A stretch of DNA of 64,000 nucleotides from Insolitispirillum peregrinum (GTDB taxonomy: Bacteria; Pseudomonadota; Alphaproteobacteria; Rhodospirillales; Rhodospirillaceae). The DNA is taken from the NCBI RefSeq assembly GCF_900156605.1, contig NZ_FTOA01000005.1, forward strand, positions 310,001-374,000. Reading direction: 5' to 3'. The position numbers were made by a program, and so were the translations under genes. Below, piece by piece: positions 44,330 through 52,700 of this stretch. Every line of letters starts with the position of its first letter. Positions within the stretch are counted from its first letter, which is position 1. The notes beneath the pieces were generated by a model. It ran no database searches. It worked only from the letters and a program-made list of their open reading frames with translations, and was not told where the DNA came from.

Positions 44330-44582
44330 GGACTACTTTCCTTTACGGTAATGAGAGTTCTTTTTAGGAAGGGTAGGGGTGTTGTTCATCATGCTCGTGA
44401 AGTTTTTAGATGAATTATAAACAAGATGGGCTACACCTCTTTGCAACAGGCGCTCCCCGTGGCCTAATGGGGCAACCTTAACCGTGATCCACCGGCAGGG
44501 CTATGTCTTTGTCAGGGCTTTGTTGCTCTGCGTTTGCCCCACCCCTTGGACACATATTGGAACAGATTTGGAGTTTGCAAGC

Positions 44583-45728
44583 ATGTCAGCCCTCACAAAG
44601 GACGCTGTCGTTCAGGTTTTGCGCGAAATTGCCCTGTCTGGCGCTCAGGGGGATGTCGTTTCCGCCGGTTGGCTGGGCGATATCGTCATCCAGAACGGGT
44701 CGGACGTGGTGGTGACCCTCGAGGTTCCGGCGGATCTGGGGCCGAAGCTGGAGCCGGTGCGGCAGAAGGTCGAGGAAGTGGTGCAGAGCATGCCCGGCGT
44801 GACCCGCGCAGCGGTGATCCTGACCGCCCAGCGTGCAGCGGCTCCGGCGGCGCACACCCATTCCGATAGTTGTGGCCACAACCATGGTCAGGCTCCGCAG
44901 GCCCCCAAACAGGCCGGGGCAGGCAAGCTGGAGCTGCCGGGGGTGAAAAAAATCATCGCCGTTGCTTCTGGCAAGGGTGGGGTCGGCAAGTCCACCACCG
45001 CCGCCAATCTGGCGCTGGCCTTGTCCCGCATGGGGCTGAAGGTGGCATTGTTCGACGCCGATATCTATGGCCCGTCGATGCCGTTGATGATGGGTCTGGC
45101 CGGGATCAAGCCGGGCAACCGGGGGGATCGCATCCTGCCGCTGGAAAACCACGGCGTCAAAGTGATGTCGATCGGCTTCATGATGCCTGACGATGCGCCG
45201 ATCATCTGGCGCGGCCCGATGGTGATGGGGGCGCTGGAACAGTTGCTGCGCGAAGTCGAATGGGGCGATGTCGATGTGATGGTGGTCGACATGCCGCCGG
45301 GCACCGGCGACACCCAGTTGACCATGAGCCAGCGGGTGCCGCTGGCCGGGGCGGTGATCGTTTCGACGCCGCAGGACATTGCGCTGCTGGATGCTCGCAA
45401 GGGGCTGAACATGTTCCGCAAGGTCGAAGTGCCGGTGCTGGGCGTGATCGAGAACATGAGCTATTACGTCTGCCCGTCGTGCGGCCATCGTGAGCATGTG
45501 TTCAGCCATGGCGGCGCCCGTCAGGCCGCCGAGCAGCTTGAGGCCGATTTCCTCGGTGAAATCCCGCTGGACATCAAAATCCGCGAGACGGCCGACGAAG
45601 GCACCCCGATCGTGGTTGCCGACCCGCAAGGGGCGCATGCCAAGGCTTATGGCGAGATCGCCCGCAAGGTGTGGGAAAAGGTTGGCGGGGCCCCGGCCAA
45701 GCCGCGTCCGCGCTTCAAGATTTTCTGA
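44583..45728 (+). CDS. apbC: Mrp/ApbC-family iron-sulfur carrier ATPase
   Basis: P-loop ATPase that carries Fe-S clusters to apoproteins (known family). The 381-aa protein has an N-terminal MIP18-like domain (about 1-85) and a His-rich linker HTHSDSCGHNHG (91-102). The ATPase has Walker A GKGGVGKS (130-137), DADIYGPSMP, VVDMPPGTGDTQLT, and the cluster-binding pair in YYVCPSCGH. ATG 44583 with TTTGGAG upstream fits the family start. A longer frame from 44484 is not conserved-looking. A terminator follows. Confidence 0.94.
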   Translation: MSALTKDAVVQVLREIALSGAQGDVVSAGWLGDIVIQNGSDVVVTLEVPADLGPKLEPVRQKVEEVVQSMPGVTRAAVILTAQRAAAPAAHTHSDSCGHNHGQAPQAPKQAGAGKLELPGVKKIIAVASGKGGVGKSTTAANLALALSRMGLKVALFDADIYGPSMPLMMGLAGIKPGNRGDRILPLENHGVKVMSIGFMMPDDAPIIWRGPMVMGALEQLLREVEWGDVDVMVVDMPPGTGDTQLTMSQRVPLAGAVIVSTPQDIALLDARKGLNMFRKVEVPVLGVIENMSYYVCPSCGHREHVFSHGGARQAAEQLEADFLGEIPLDIKIRETADEGTPIVVADPQGAHAKAYGEIARKVWEKVGGAPAKPRPRFKIF

Positions 45729-45735
45729 GATGAAA

Positions 45736-45773
45736 CCCGGAGCATGGTGTCAAGGCCATGCTCCGGGGCTTTC
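45736..45773 (+). terminator. Terminator after apbC
   Basis: CCCGGAGCATGG (45736-45747) pairs perfectly with CCATGCTCCGGG (45756-45767), followed by GCTTTCTG. Confidence 0.75.
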
Positions 45774-45776
45774 TGC

Positions 45777-45881
45777 TAGAGCATTTTTCGGTCTCCAAGG
45801 ATCACGATAGATGCTCTAATGATTTGTTATTTAAGCAAATACGTCGTCGCAGATGTGTCCATCTGCTCGGGATTTGCTCTA
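45777..45881. repeat. Family C element, 105 bp (copy 1)
   Basis: Begins TAGAGCATTTTTCGGTCTCC and ends GGGATTTGCTCTA. It contains two hairpins: TAGAGCAT/ATGCTCTA, and GCAAAT/ATTTGC enclosing CGCAGATG/CATCTGC. It differs from copy 2 (47793-47897) at only four positions that I can see, showing recent duplication or conversion. Its last three bases are the stop codon (TAG, minus strand) of the TSUP gene. Confidence 0.9.
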
Positions 45882-46661
45882 AATCCCCGTCGCCTTTTTG
45901 ACCACCAGAACAGCAGCGGTGGCAATCAGCATGATCCCGAAGGCACGCTGAAGTGTCCGTTCCGGCCAGCGATGGGCCAGCGCCACCCCCGAGGCCACCG
46001 TTGCCAGCCCGCCGACCCCCAAAGCCACCCCGACCGGCCAGTCCACCCGCTGGTGGTCGGCATAGGTGTACAGCGCCATCACCGCGCTGGGGGTGACCAG
46101 CGCCAGCGCCAGACTTTGCGCTGCCCGTTGGCCCTTGCCGAACAGGCCGGTGAACAGCGGCGTCGCCACCAGCCCGCCGCCGATGCCCAGCAAGCCCATG
46201 CTGCCACCACTGACAATCCCCACCAGCGGCAGCCAGCGGCCGGTGATACGGGCCGGTGGCGTCTCCCGCGTGGTGCGGCTGCGGTGGATCTGGTTCAGGC
46301 CCAGGGCCAGCAGAAACAGGGCGAACAGCAACAGCATCACGGCGCTGTTCAGCCGTTGCGCCAGATGGGCAAAGACGCCGGTCATCACCGTTGCCACCAG
46401 CGCCACGCCCAGCGCCCCCTTCAGGTCGCCAGCGTCTTTGCGCATATAGCGCCACCAGGCAATCAGCAGATTGGGGACCATCATCACCAGCGCGGTTCCC
46501 TGCGCGGTGGCCTGCTCCATGCCGAATACCATCATCAGCAGCGGAATGGCGATGATGCCGCCGCCGATGCCGAACAGCCCGCCAAAAAAGCCGAGTACCG
46601 CGCCGACCGGCAACAGGGACAGGATGGGCAGGATGGGAAGGGCGGCAAAGGATGGTATCAT
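45879..46661 (-). CDS. TSUP (TauE/SafE/YfcA) family permease
   Basis: A 260-aa inner-membrane protein with about eight helices in two homologous halves. Each half carries the family motif: GAVLGFFGGLFGIGGGIIAIPLL and GGSMGLLGIGGGLVATPLF. Members export or import sulfonates, sulfite or related organic anions; the substrate cannot be told. Start ATG 46661. It is divergent from a LysR regulator gene 118 bases away, which is its likely controller. The TAG stop is contributed by the adjacent family C element. Confidence 0.92.
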   Translation of the reverse strand: MIPSFAALPILPILSLLPVGAVLGFFGGLFGIGGGIIAIPLLMMVFGMEQATAQGTALVMMVPNLLIAWWRYMRKDAGDLKGALGVALVATVMTGVFAHLAQRLNSAVMLLLFALFLLALGLNQIHRSRTTRETPPARITGRWLPLVGIVSGGSMGLLGIGGGLVATPLFTGLFGKGQRAAQSLALALVTPSAVMALYTYADHQRVDWPVGVALGVGGLATVASGVALAHRWPERTLQRAFGIMLIATAAVLVVKKATGI

Positions 46662-46779
46662 GGGCGTGCATCCAAAACGGGGAGGGGATACCCCTACCGT
46701 AATTCGATGCTGTATTGGCTTAAATGGCGTATGATTTCCGTAACTATTGCGTTTAATGCACGAATGAGGGGGCTTTGTG

Positions 46780-47688
46780 ATGAGCGATCCCGGAGATTTG
46801 GCGTTCTTTCTGACGCTGTCCCGCTATTCCAGTCTGGCGGCGGCGGCCCAGCAGCTCGGCGTCTCGGCTCCGGCGGTCAGTCGCCGTCTGGCGGCGCTGG
46901 AGCAGCGTCTGGGGGTTCGCCTTCTCCACCGCACCACCCGCCGCCAGAGCCTGACGCCAGAGGGCGAACGCTATCTGGAGGAAGGCCGCCGCATTCTGGC
47001 CGATCTGGAGCAACTGGAGCACGACCTTGCCGCCAGCCGCGAGACGCCGCGCGGGCTGTTGCGGGTCAATGCCGGGTTCGGCTTTGGCCGTCGCCATCTG
47101 GGGCCGCTGATTTCGCAGTTTACGGGCGCCCATCCGGCGGTGGAGGTGGTGCTGCACCTGACCGACCGGCCACTGGATTTGGCAGCCGAGGCGATGGATA
47201 TCGGCATCCGGTTCGGGGTGGGCAGCGAAACCGGCATCATTGCGCGCAAGATCGCCAGCAATCGCCGTTTACTGTGTGCGGCTCCGGCCTATCTGCACCG
47301 GAACGGCACGCCACAGACCCCGCGTGAGCTGACGCAGCACCAGTGCATCTTCATCCGTGAGAATTTCAACACCTTCAATACCTGGGCGCTGGAATCCGGC
47401 AACAGTCAGGTGACGGTCAAGGTCCACGGGGCCGTTTCGACCAACCATGGCGAAATCGCCGTTGACTGGGCACTGGCCGGTCATGGGGTCTTGTTGCGCT
47501 CGGAATGGGATATTGCGCCCTACCTGCGCTCGGGCGATCTGGTGCAGGTGTTGCCGGACTGGTCCGGGGTGGCGGCGGACATCTATGCGATGTTCCTGCA
47601 ACGCCATCTGCTGTCGGCCAAGGTGCGCCTGTTTCTGGACTTTCTGGCCGAACGGTTTTCCAGCCAGCGGGATGGCCGCGAGTGGTAA
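46780..47688 (+). CDS. LysR-family regulator beside the TSUP permease
   Basis: A 302-303-aa LysR protein with an N-terminal helix-turn-helix (LAFFLTLSRYSSLAAAAQQLGVSAPAVSRRLAALEQRLGVRLLHRTTRRQSLTPEG) and a two-lobed effector domain (LRVNAGFGFGRRHLGPLI, DIGIRFGVGSETGIIARKI). ATG 46780 is directly preceded by an in-frame GTG at 46777; GAGGGGG is upstream. It is divergent from the TSUP gene, a common regulator-transporter pairing. Two palindromic elements lie downstream. Confidence 0.93.
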   Translation: MSDPGDLAFFLTLSRYSSLAAAAQQLGVSAPAVSRRLAALEQRLGVRLLHRTTRRQSLTPEGERYLEEGRRILADLEQLEHDLAASRETPRGLLRVNAGFGFGRRHLGPLISQFTGAHPAVEVVLHLTDRPLDLAAEAMDIGIRFGVGSETGIIARKIASNRRLLCAAPAYLHRNGTPQTPRELTQHQCIFIRENFNTFNTWALESGNSQVTVKVHGAVSTNHGEIAVDWALAGHGVLLRSEWDIAPYLRSGDLVQVLPDWSGVAADIYAMFLQRHLLSAKVRLFLDFLAERFSSQRDGREW

Positions 47689-47690
47689 AC

Positions 47691-47794
47691 TAGAGCATTG
47701 AGCGAAAAGTGGGAACCGGTTTTCGCAACAACAATGCGACAAAACAAAAGGTTAGAGCAGCGTGCCTGCGTCCGGTTTAACGCACGCTGCTCTA
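47691..47794. repeat. Family B element, long two-hairpin form
   Basis: The first part is TAGAGCATTG with core GCGAAAAGTGGGAACCGGTT. The second part is TAGAGCAGCGTGC (47753-47765) pairing with GCACGCTGCTCTA (47782-47794). Related copies are at 58611-58710 and, interrupted, at 59966-60257. It directly abuts family C copy 2, sharing the bases CTAGAGC. Confidence 0.85.
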
Positions 47795-47897
47795 GAGCAT
47801 TTCTCGGTCTCCAAGGATCACGGTAAATGCTCTAGTGATTTGTTATTTAAGCAAATACGTCGTCGCAGATGTGTCCATCTGCTCGGGATTTGCTCTA
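47793..47897. repeat. Family C element, 105 bp (copy 2)
   Basis: Near-identical to 45777-45881, in the same orientation about 2 kb away. The two copies bracket the TSUP-LysR gene pair, so recombination between them could delete or excise that pair. Confidence 0.9.
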
Positions 47898-47945
47898 GCA
47901 CTCCGGGCGCTTTCCACCGGCAGGAAAACGCCCGGAGAGTCGCTG

Positions 47946-49286
47946 TTACAGGTTCAGCATGGTCTTTTCCAGCCAGCGAATGTCATAGTCGCCGTTCTGG
48001 AAATCGGTGTTCTCCACCAGCCGTTGATGCAGCGGAATGGTGGTTTCAATGCCGCCGACCACGAATTCACCCAGAGCACGCCGCAGGCGCATCAGGCATT
48101 CGTTGCGGCTGTTGCCGTGGACGATCAGCTTGGCAATCATGCTGTCGTAATGCGGCGGAACGGTCGCACCGGCGAACAGGCCGGAATCAACGCGCACCCC
48201 CAGACCGCCGGGCGGGTGATAATCGCCAACGGTGCCGGGGCAGGGCCGGAAGGTTTCCGGGTTTTCGGCATTGATACGGCATTCGATGGCATGGCCGGTG
48301 AAGTGGACATCCTGCTGGCCATAGCCCAGCGGAGCCCCGGCGGCAATGCGCAGCTGTTCGCGCACCAGATCGAGGCCGGTGATGGCTTCGGTGATCGGGT
48401 GTTCGACCTGCAAACGGGTGTTCATTTCGATGAAGAAGAACTCGCCGTTTTCGTACAGGAATTCGATGGTCCCGGCGTTGCGGTAGCCCAGCGTGCGCAT
48501 GGCGGCGCAGGCAACTTCCCCGATGCGTGCCCGTTCGGCGGCGTTCAGGGCCGGTGACGGCGCTTCTTCCAGAACCTTCTGGTGGCGACGCTGCAACGAA
48601 CAGTCACGTTCGCCCAGATGGACCACGTTGCCGTGGTTGTCGGCCAGAATCTGGATTTCGATGTGGCGCGGGTTGCCGAGGTACTTTTCCATGTACACTT
48701 CGGCGTTGCCAAAGGCGGCCAGGGCTTCGCTGCGGGCGGTGCGCCAGGCTTCTTCCAGCTCTTTTTCGCTGTTGGCAACCTTCATGCCGCGCCCGCCGCC
48801 GCCTGCCGAGGCCTTGATCAGTACCGGATAGCCGGTTTCCTTGGCGACTTCAAAGGCTTCTTCGACGCTGTCCACGGCACCGGGGCTGCCCGGCACCACC
48901 GGCAGGCCGGACTCGATGGCGGCCTTTTTCGCGGTCACCTTGTCGCCCATCAGGCGGATGTGCGCCGGGCTGGGGCCGATGAACACGAACCCGTGGTCTT
49001 CGACCATTTCGGCAAAGTCGGCGTTTTCCGACAGGAAACCATAGCCGGGGTGGATGGCATCGGCCCCGGTGATGGTGGCCGCCGACAGGATGGCCGCCTT
49101 GTTCAGATAGCTGTCCTTGGCCGACGGCGGGCCGATACAGACGGCTTCGTCAGCCAGCCGGACGTGCATGGCTGCCGCGTCAGCGGTCGAGTGGACGGCC
49201 ACCGTCTTGATGCCCATTTCGCGGCATGCACGGTGAATGCGCAGCGCGATCTCGCCTCGGTTGGCGATCAGGACTTTTTCAAACAT
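47946..49286 (-). CDS. accC: Acetyl-CoA carboxylase biotin carboxylase subunit
   Basis: ATP-dependent carboxylation of the biotin carried by AccB, first step of fatty-acid synthesis (known family). The 446-aa ATP-grasp enzyme starts MFEKVLIANRGEIALRIHRACREMGI and shows DAIHPGYGFLSENADFAE, the Gly-rich ATP loop KASAGGGGRGMKV, HIEIQILADNHGNVVHLGERDCSLQRRHQK, FFIEMNTRLQVEHPITE and ECRINAENP. It belongs to the aroQ-accB-accC operon, but 139 bases with a repeat and a hairpin separate it from accB. Confidence 0.97.
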   Translation of the reverse strand: MFEKVLIANRGEIALRIHRACREMGIKTVAVHSTADAAAMHVRLADEAVCIGPPSAKDSYLNKAAILSAATITGADAIHPGYGFLSENADFAEMVEDHGFVFIGPSPAHIRLMGDKVTAKKAAIESGLPVVPGSPGAVDSVEEAFEVAKETGYPVLIKASAGGGGRGMKVANSEKELEEAWRTARSEALAAFGNAEVYMEKYLGNPRHIEIQILADNHGNVVHLGERDCSLQRRHQKVLEEAPSPALNAAERARIGEVACAAMRTLGYRNAGTIEFLYENGEFFFIEMNTRLQVEHPITEAITGLDLVREQLRIAAGAPLGYGQQDVHFTGHAIECRINAENPETFRPCPGTVGDYHPPGGLGVRVDSGLFAGATVPPHYDSMIAKLIVHGNSRNECLMRLRRALGEFVVGGIETTIPLHQRLVENTDFQNGDYDIRWLEKTMLNL

Positions 49287-49307
49287 TGGGAATGCGTCCC
49301 TCTGTCA

Positions 49308-49352
49308 GAGCATTGTGCGAAAAGCGGCAAGCGGTTTTCGCAAAACCAATGC
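49308..49352. repeat. Family B element between accB and accC
   Basis: GAGCATTGTGCGAAAAGCGG, then CAAGCGGTTTTCGCAAAACCAATGC, is a diverged copy of the 47702 core. It lies just upstream of the accC start inside the operon. Confidence 0.7.
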
Positions 49353-49366
49353 GACAAGATGAATAG

Positions 49367-49410
49367 CTGGGGCTGTGAGCGCGATGGATATCAACGACTC
49401 ACAGCCCCAG
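49367..49410 (-). terminator. 13-bp hairpin between accB and accC (possible attenuator)
   Basis: CTGGGGCTGTGAG (49367-49379) pairs perfectly with CTCACAGCCCCAG (49398-49410) across an 18-nt loop. It starts 16 bases after the accB stop. No strong T-run follows, so partial termination or RNA stabilisation is more likely than a full stop. Confidence 0.5.
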
Positions 49411-49425
49411 AGGTGGAAGCGTACC

Positions 49426-49884
49426 TTACTCGATGATCGCCAGCGGCTGGCCGAATTCGACCGGCTGGGCATCGGCGACCAGCAGGGCGGTCAGCTTGCC
49501 CGAGCGCGGAGCACGCACCGGGTTGAAGGTCTTCATCGCTTCGATCAGCATCAGGGTCTGGCCTTCGCTGACCATCTGGCCGGCGGTGACGAACACGGCG
49601 GCACCGGGTTCCGGCGACAGATAGGCCATGCCCACCATCGGGGCCTTCAGGGTGCCCGGGTGATCGGCAGCCGGGGCGCTGGCCGCAACCGCCGCCGGGG
49701 CAGCGGCCACCGGAGCAGCCGCCGGAGCCGCGTAGGACACCATGCCGCCACCCTTGGCAACGCGAATACGGACGCTTTCGCTTTCGTATTCGATTTCGTT
49801 CAGGCCGGTTTCATCCAGCAGGCAGGCCAGTTGGCGGATCGCTTCGCTGTCGATGCTGGTGTTTTTGGTGGTGTCGTTGCTCAT
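49426..49884 (-). CDS. accB: Acetyl-CoA carboxylase biotin carboxyl carrier protein
   Basis: Carries the biotin shuttled between AccC and the transcarboxylase AccAD (known family). The 152-aa protein has an N-terminal helical domain (SEAIRQLACLLDETGLNEIEYESESVRIRVAK), an Ala/Pro-rich hinge (about 60-85) and the C-terminal biotinyl domain with the modified Lys in LMLIEAMKTFNPV. ATG 49884 gives the usual start. The frame is open upstream to 50076, but that region overlaps the aroQ end and is not conserved. Confidence 0.96.
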   Translation of the reverse strand: MSNDTTKNTSIDSEAIRQLACLLDETGLNEIEYESESVRIRVAKGGGMVSYAAPAAAPVAAAPAAVAASAPAADHPGTLKAPMVGMAYLSPEPGAAVFVTAGQMVSEGQTLMLIEAMKTFNPVRAPRSGKLTALLVADAQPVEFGQPLAIIE

Positions 49885-50011
49885 TGTTTTGATCTCGTTC
49901 CTGATGCTTGAGGAGCGGCCTTGATAAATCACGGTCAGGCCCGGTGCTCCGGTCGCAGGGAGGGGGTGAAACAGGGCAGGCGCGGCGGCTGTCAGCCAGC
50001 CAGAGGTTCGG

Positions 50012-50524
50012 TCAAACCGCCAGCAGGCGGGCCACCGCATCCAGCGCCAGAATGTACCCGTGGCTGCCAAAACCACAGATCATTCCCTTGGCTGCCTTTG
50101 ACACATAGGAATGGTGTCGAAAGGCATCGCGCTGGTGAATGTTGGACAAATGGACCTCGACCGTCGGCAGGGCGACGGCCAGCAGGGCATCAAGAATGGC
50201 CACCGAGGTATGGGTATAGGCGGCGGCATTGATGATGATGGCGCGCTGTTCCAGGCGGGCTTGCTGGATCCACGTCACCAGCTCGCCTTCGTGGTTGGAC
50301 TGGCGAAAGTCAACCCGCAGGCCCAGCGCGGCGGCATGGGCGTGACAGAGGGTTTCGATGTCCGCCAGGGTTTCCCGACCATAAACCTCGGGCTGGCGGG
50401 TGCCGAGCATGTTGAGGTTCGGGCCATTGAGGATCAGCACCGATGGCAGAGAACCATCAGGCTGAAGGGATGGGGCCGTGGAGCCGGAAGCTAGAGTCAA
50501 GGGCGCGTCTGCCATTTCGGTCAT
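50012..50524 (-). CDS. aroQ: Type II 3-dehydroquinate dehydratase
   Basis: Third step of the shikimate pathway (known family). The protein is about 170 aa with [20 protein letters not shown] (active-site Tyr and Arg loop), [33 protein letters not shown], and [21 protein letters not shown] with the catalytic His. ATG 50524 or ATG 50515 are possible; longer upstream frames to 50611 lack support. About 25 residues precede the conserved core, a little more than usual. The operon order aroQ-accB-accC is common in proteobacteria. Confidence 0.95.
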   Translation of the reverse strand: MTEMADAPLTLASGSTAPSLQPDGSLPSVLILNGPNLNMLGTRQPEVYGRETLADIETLCHAHAAALGLRVDFRQSNHEGELVTWIQQARLEQRAIIINAAAYTHTSVAILDALLAVALPTVEVHLSNIHQRDAFRHHSYVSKAAKGMICGFGSHGYILALDAVARLLAV

Positions 50525-50831
50525 CTCGATGGTGTAGGGATATAGCAATTCTGGGCCAACAGGCAACACTGCATCGCGGCAGGGCCGGTGGGATGGCGGT
50601 TTTTCAGCCACCAGAGCGGGGCGCGGGTAGGCTGATCCAGACCGATCGGGTAGGGTTAAACAACAAAATTGTCATCTGGTGGGCCATGATTTGAGAATTA
50701 CCCGTGATGGATGACGGGTTGCATGACAACGGCCGCCGCCCCATACTCCGGCGATCTTTCGTCTGTCTGGCTGGCCCCGTCACGCGCAACGGGGCGGCCC
50801 GGCAGAGCAAACCGCTGATTCTGGACGGCAG

Positions 50832-51041
50832 ATGAAGATCACTTTGAACGGCGAAAGCCGCACCGTGGACGACGGTTCCACGGTCAACAGCCTGCTGCTG
50901 GGTCTGGGACTGGACCCGCGCAAGGTGGCGGTGGAACGGAACCGCGAGATCGTCCCCAAGTCACAGTATGCCGAGGTGGCTCTGGCTGAGGGTGACGTTC
51001 TGGAAATTGTTCATTTTATCGGGGGTGGATCCCATGACTGA
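50832..51041 (+). CDS. thiS: Thiamine biosynthesis sulfur carrier ThiS
   Basis: Ubiquitin-like sulfur carrier donating sulfur for the thiazole ring made by ThiG (known family). The 69-aa beta-grasp protein reads [18 protein letters not shown] at the start and [21 protein letters not shown] at the end. The reactive C-terminal Gly-Gly is followed by Ser-His-Asp, so the carboxyl end may need trimming before thiocarboxylation. It overlaps thiG by eight bases. The 220-base upstream gap has a GCCCCGT/ACGGGGC hairpin (50774-50795) but no recognisable TPP riboswitch. Confidence 0.92.
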   Translation: MKITLNGESRTVDDGSTVNSLLLGLGLDPRKVAVERNREIVPKSQYAEVALAEGDVLEIVHFIGGGSHD

Positions 51042-51831
51042 CACGCTGTCTGACATGCTGCACGATGACGGGTTCGAGGTGGCGGGCCGCCGCTTTACCT
51101 CGCGCCTGCTGGTGGGTACCGGCAAGTACAAGGACTTTGAAGAAACCAAACTTGCCATCGAGGCTTCGGGGGCGGAAATCGTCACCGTGGCAGTGCGGCG
51201 CGTCAACCTGTCCGACCCCAGCCAGCCGATGCTGGTCGATTATGTCGATCCCAAGGTCTATACCTACCTGCCGAACACCGCTGGCTGCTTTGACGCCGAC
51301 AGCGCCGTGCGCACCCTGCGGCTGGCGCGCGAAGCCGGTGGCTGGGATCTGGTGAAGCTGGAAGTGCTGGGCGACCAGAAAACCCTCTATCCCAACATCA
51401 CCGAAACCCTGCTGGCCGCCGAGCTGCTGGTCAAGGACGGCTTCAAGGTGATGGTCTACACCAACGACGATCCGATCGTCGCCAAGCGTCTGGAAGACAT
51501 GGGCTGCGTGGCGGTGATGCCGCTCGGCTCGCTGATCGGCTCGGGGCTGGGGATTCAGAACCCGGTCAACATCCGCCTGATCAAGGAAAGCCTGTCGGTG
51601 CCGGTGCTGGTCGATGCCGGGGTGGGGACCGCTTCGGATGCGGCGATTGCCATGGAACTGGGCTGTGACGGCGTGCTGATGAACACCGCCATCGCGCAGG
51701 CGAAAGACCCGATCCGCATGGCGCGGGCGATGAAGCTGGCCATCGAGGCCGGTCGTCTGTCCTATCAGGCGGGCCGGATGCCGAAGAAGCTGTACGCCGA
51801 CCCCAGCTCGCCGCTGTCCGGGCTGATCTGA
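51034..51831 (+). CDS. thiG: Thiazole synthase ThiG
   Basis: Forms the thiazole phosphate of thiamine from deoxyxylulose phosphate, glycine imine and ThiS-thiocarboxylate (known family). The 265-aa TIM barrel shows [118 protein letters not shown] and a C-terminal [19 protein letters not shown] 51034 lies inside the thiS end. No other thi gene is in the window; a repeat mosaic follows. Confidence 0.96.
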   Translation: MTDTLSDMLHDDGFEVAGRRFTSRLLVGTGKYKDFEETKLAIEASGAEIVTVAVRRVNLSDPSQPMLVDYVDPKVYTYLPNTAGCFDADSAVRTLRLAREAGGWDLVKLEVLGDQKTLYPNITETLLAAELLVKDGFKVMVYTNDDPIVAKRLEDMGCVAVMPLGSLIGSGLGIQNPVNIRLIKESLSVPVLVDAGVGTASDAAIAMELGCDGVLMNTAIAQAKDPIRMARAMKLAIEAGRLSYQAGRMPKKLYADPSSPLSGLI

Positions 51832-51856
51832 CCGGTTTTTTTGGGGGAGGGAGGGA

Positions 51857-52005
51857 TGTGGAGCGCTGCTCCACACCTCGTCGGGGCCTTGAGAGTATTG
51901 TGCGAAAAGTGGGAACCGGTTTTCGCAAAAACAATACGGCACTTCAAAGAGTGAGCACTGTGGGCGACAAAGCTCACAGTGCTCGGCCCCGGACCCCGTT
52001 TTTTT
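51857..52005. repeat. Family A repeat interrupted by a family B-type element
   Basis: The left part of a reversed family A module (GTGGAGCGCTGCTCCACACC, then TCGGGGCC, 51857-51890) and its right part (GGCCCCGGACCCCG plus T-run, 51985-52005) are separated. The intervening 94 bases contain the B core GCGAAAAGTGGGAACCGGTT and an inverted pair GAGCACTGTG (51953) / CACAGTGCTC (51975). The A halves would rejoin as in 20307-20357, so this looks like a nested insertion. Confidence 0.75.
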
Positions 52006-52033
52006 GACGCACGTTTGGGGGCTGTGGCGCGCT

Positions 52034-52699
52034 TCAGAAGGCGATCCCGGCGAGCGTCAGGATTTTGGTTCCGTTCTCTCCCAGCCAGGACACCACCGGA
52101 GCAAGCCGTTCGGCGATCTTGCTGCCGTGTTCGGCGAAATCGCTGGCGTTCTTGGCATATTTGACGGCACGCGCGACAGCGGAGCCGATCTCGTCCTTGT
52201 TCGGCTGAGGCTTGCCCGCTTCCTCTTCCGCGTCCTGAAGCGCCCGGTCGATCTTGCCGTGCTGATCCCCGGCCTTCAGTTCCATCAACGCCTGCCGCAA
52301 CCCGGCCAGCTCGGCAACAATATCCACGCCCTCGCCCGAGGTCAGGGTCACGGAGATGTCCTTCATCTGGGCGATGTTGTTATCGCCGGTGATGATTTGG
52401 GAGCCCACGATATTGCCCCCGGCTTTCACTGATCTGTCATCACCTGTCATCATGCTAATATGAACCTCCTGTTTGATTGCAGCCAATGCGGCCTCAATTT
52501 TTGGTCGCTCACCGTTAAAAATAGTCCCAATTAGTCCGCGGAGTATGTCGGCATTTATCTCTAGTAGGTGTTCCTCCCTGATGTGCCCTTTATCCCTTAA
52601 TATTCTAGTCTGTGAAAATATCTCATCAAGAGAGTAGTCATCGTTATCTGACTTTTCCCCTACGAGTATGCCATAGATTTTACCTTTTATTTGGCTCAT
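52034..52699 (-). CDS. Hypothetical companion of the STAND/TPR protein
   Basis: A 221-aa protein with no family that I recognise. The N-terminal 80 residues are mixed alpha/beta and polar. A short strand-rich motif at 95-106 (GNIVGSQIITGD) is shared with the N-terminus of the upstream NTPase. Residues 125-200 are charged helices, and the last 25 (LAPVVSWLGENGTKILTLAGIAF) are hydrophobic and could touch a membrane. Its ATG is one base after the NTPase stop (TGA-A-ATG), so the two are coupled. The 5' half of the gene (about 52440-52699) is distinctly AT-rich compared with the 3' half, suggesting transfer or a chimeric origin. Confidence 0.8.
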   Translation of the reverse strand: MSQIKGKIYGILVGEKSDNDDYSLDEIFSQTRILRDKGHIREEHLLEINADILRGLIGTIFNGERPKIEAALAAIKQEVHISMMTGDDRSVKAGGNIVGSQIITGDNNIAQMKDISVTLTSGEGVDIVAELAGLRQALMELKAGDQHGKIDRALQDAEEEAGKPQPNKDEIGSAVARAVKYAKNASDFAEHGSKIAERLAPVVSWLGENGTKILTLAGIAF

Positions 52700-52700
52700 T

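Noticed and set aside
45819-47327. 502-codon + strand frame beginning in the family C element
   Set aside because: Shadow spanning the TSUP gene (antisense) and the LysR gene (other frame), with translated repeat at the start and no domain.
50612-50831. Possible TPP riboswitch before thiS
   Set aside because: The conserved CUGAGA and ACCUGA-type core elements are not found; only a simple GC hairpin is present.
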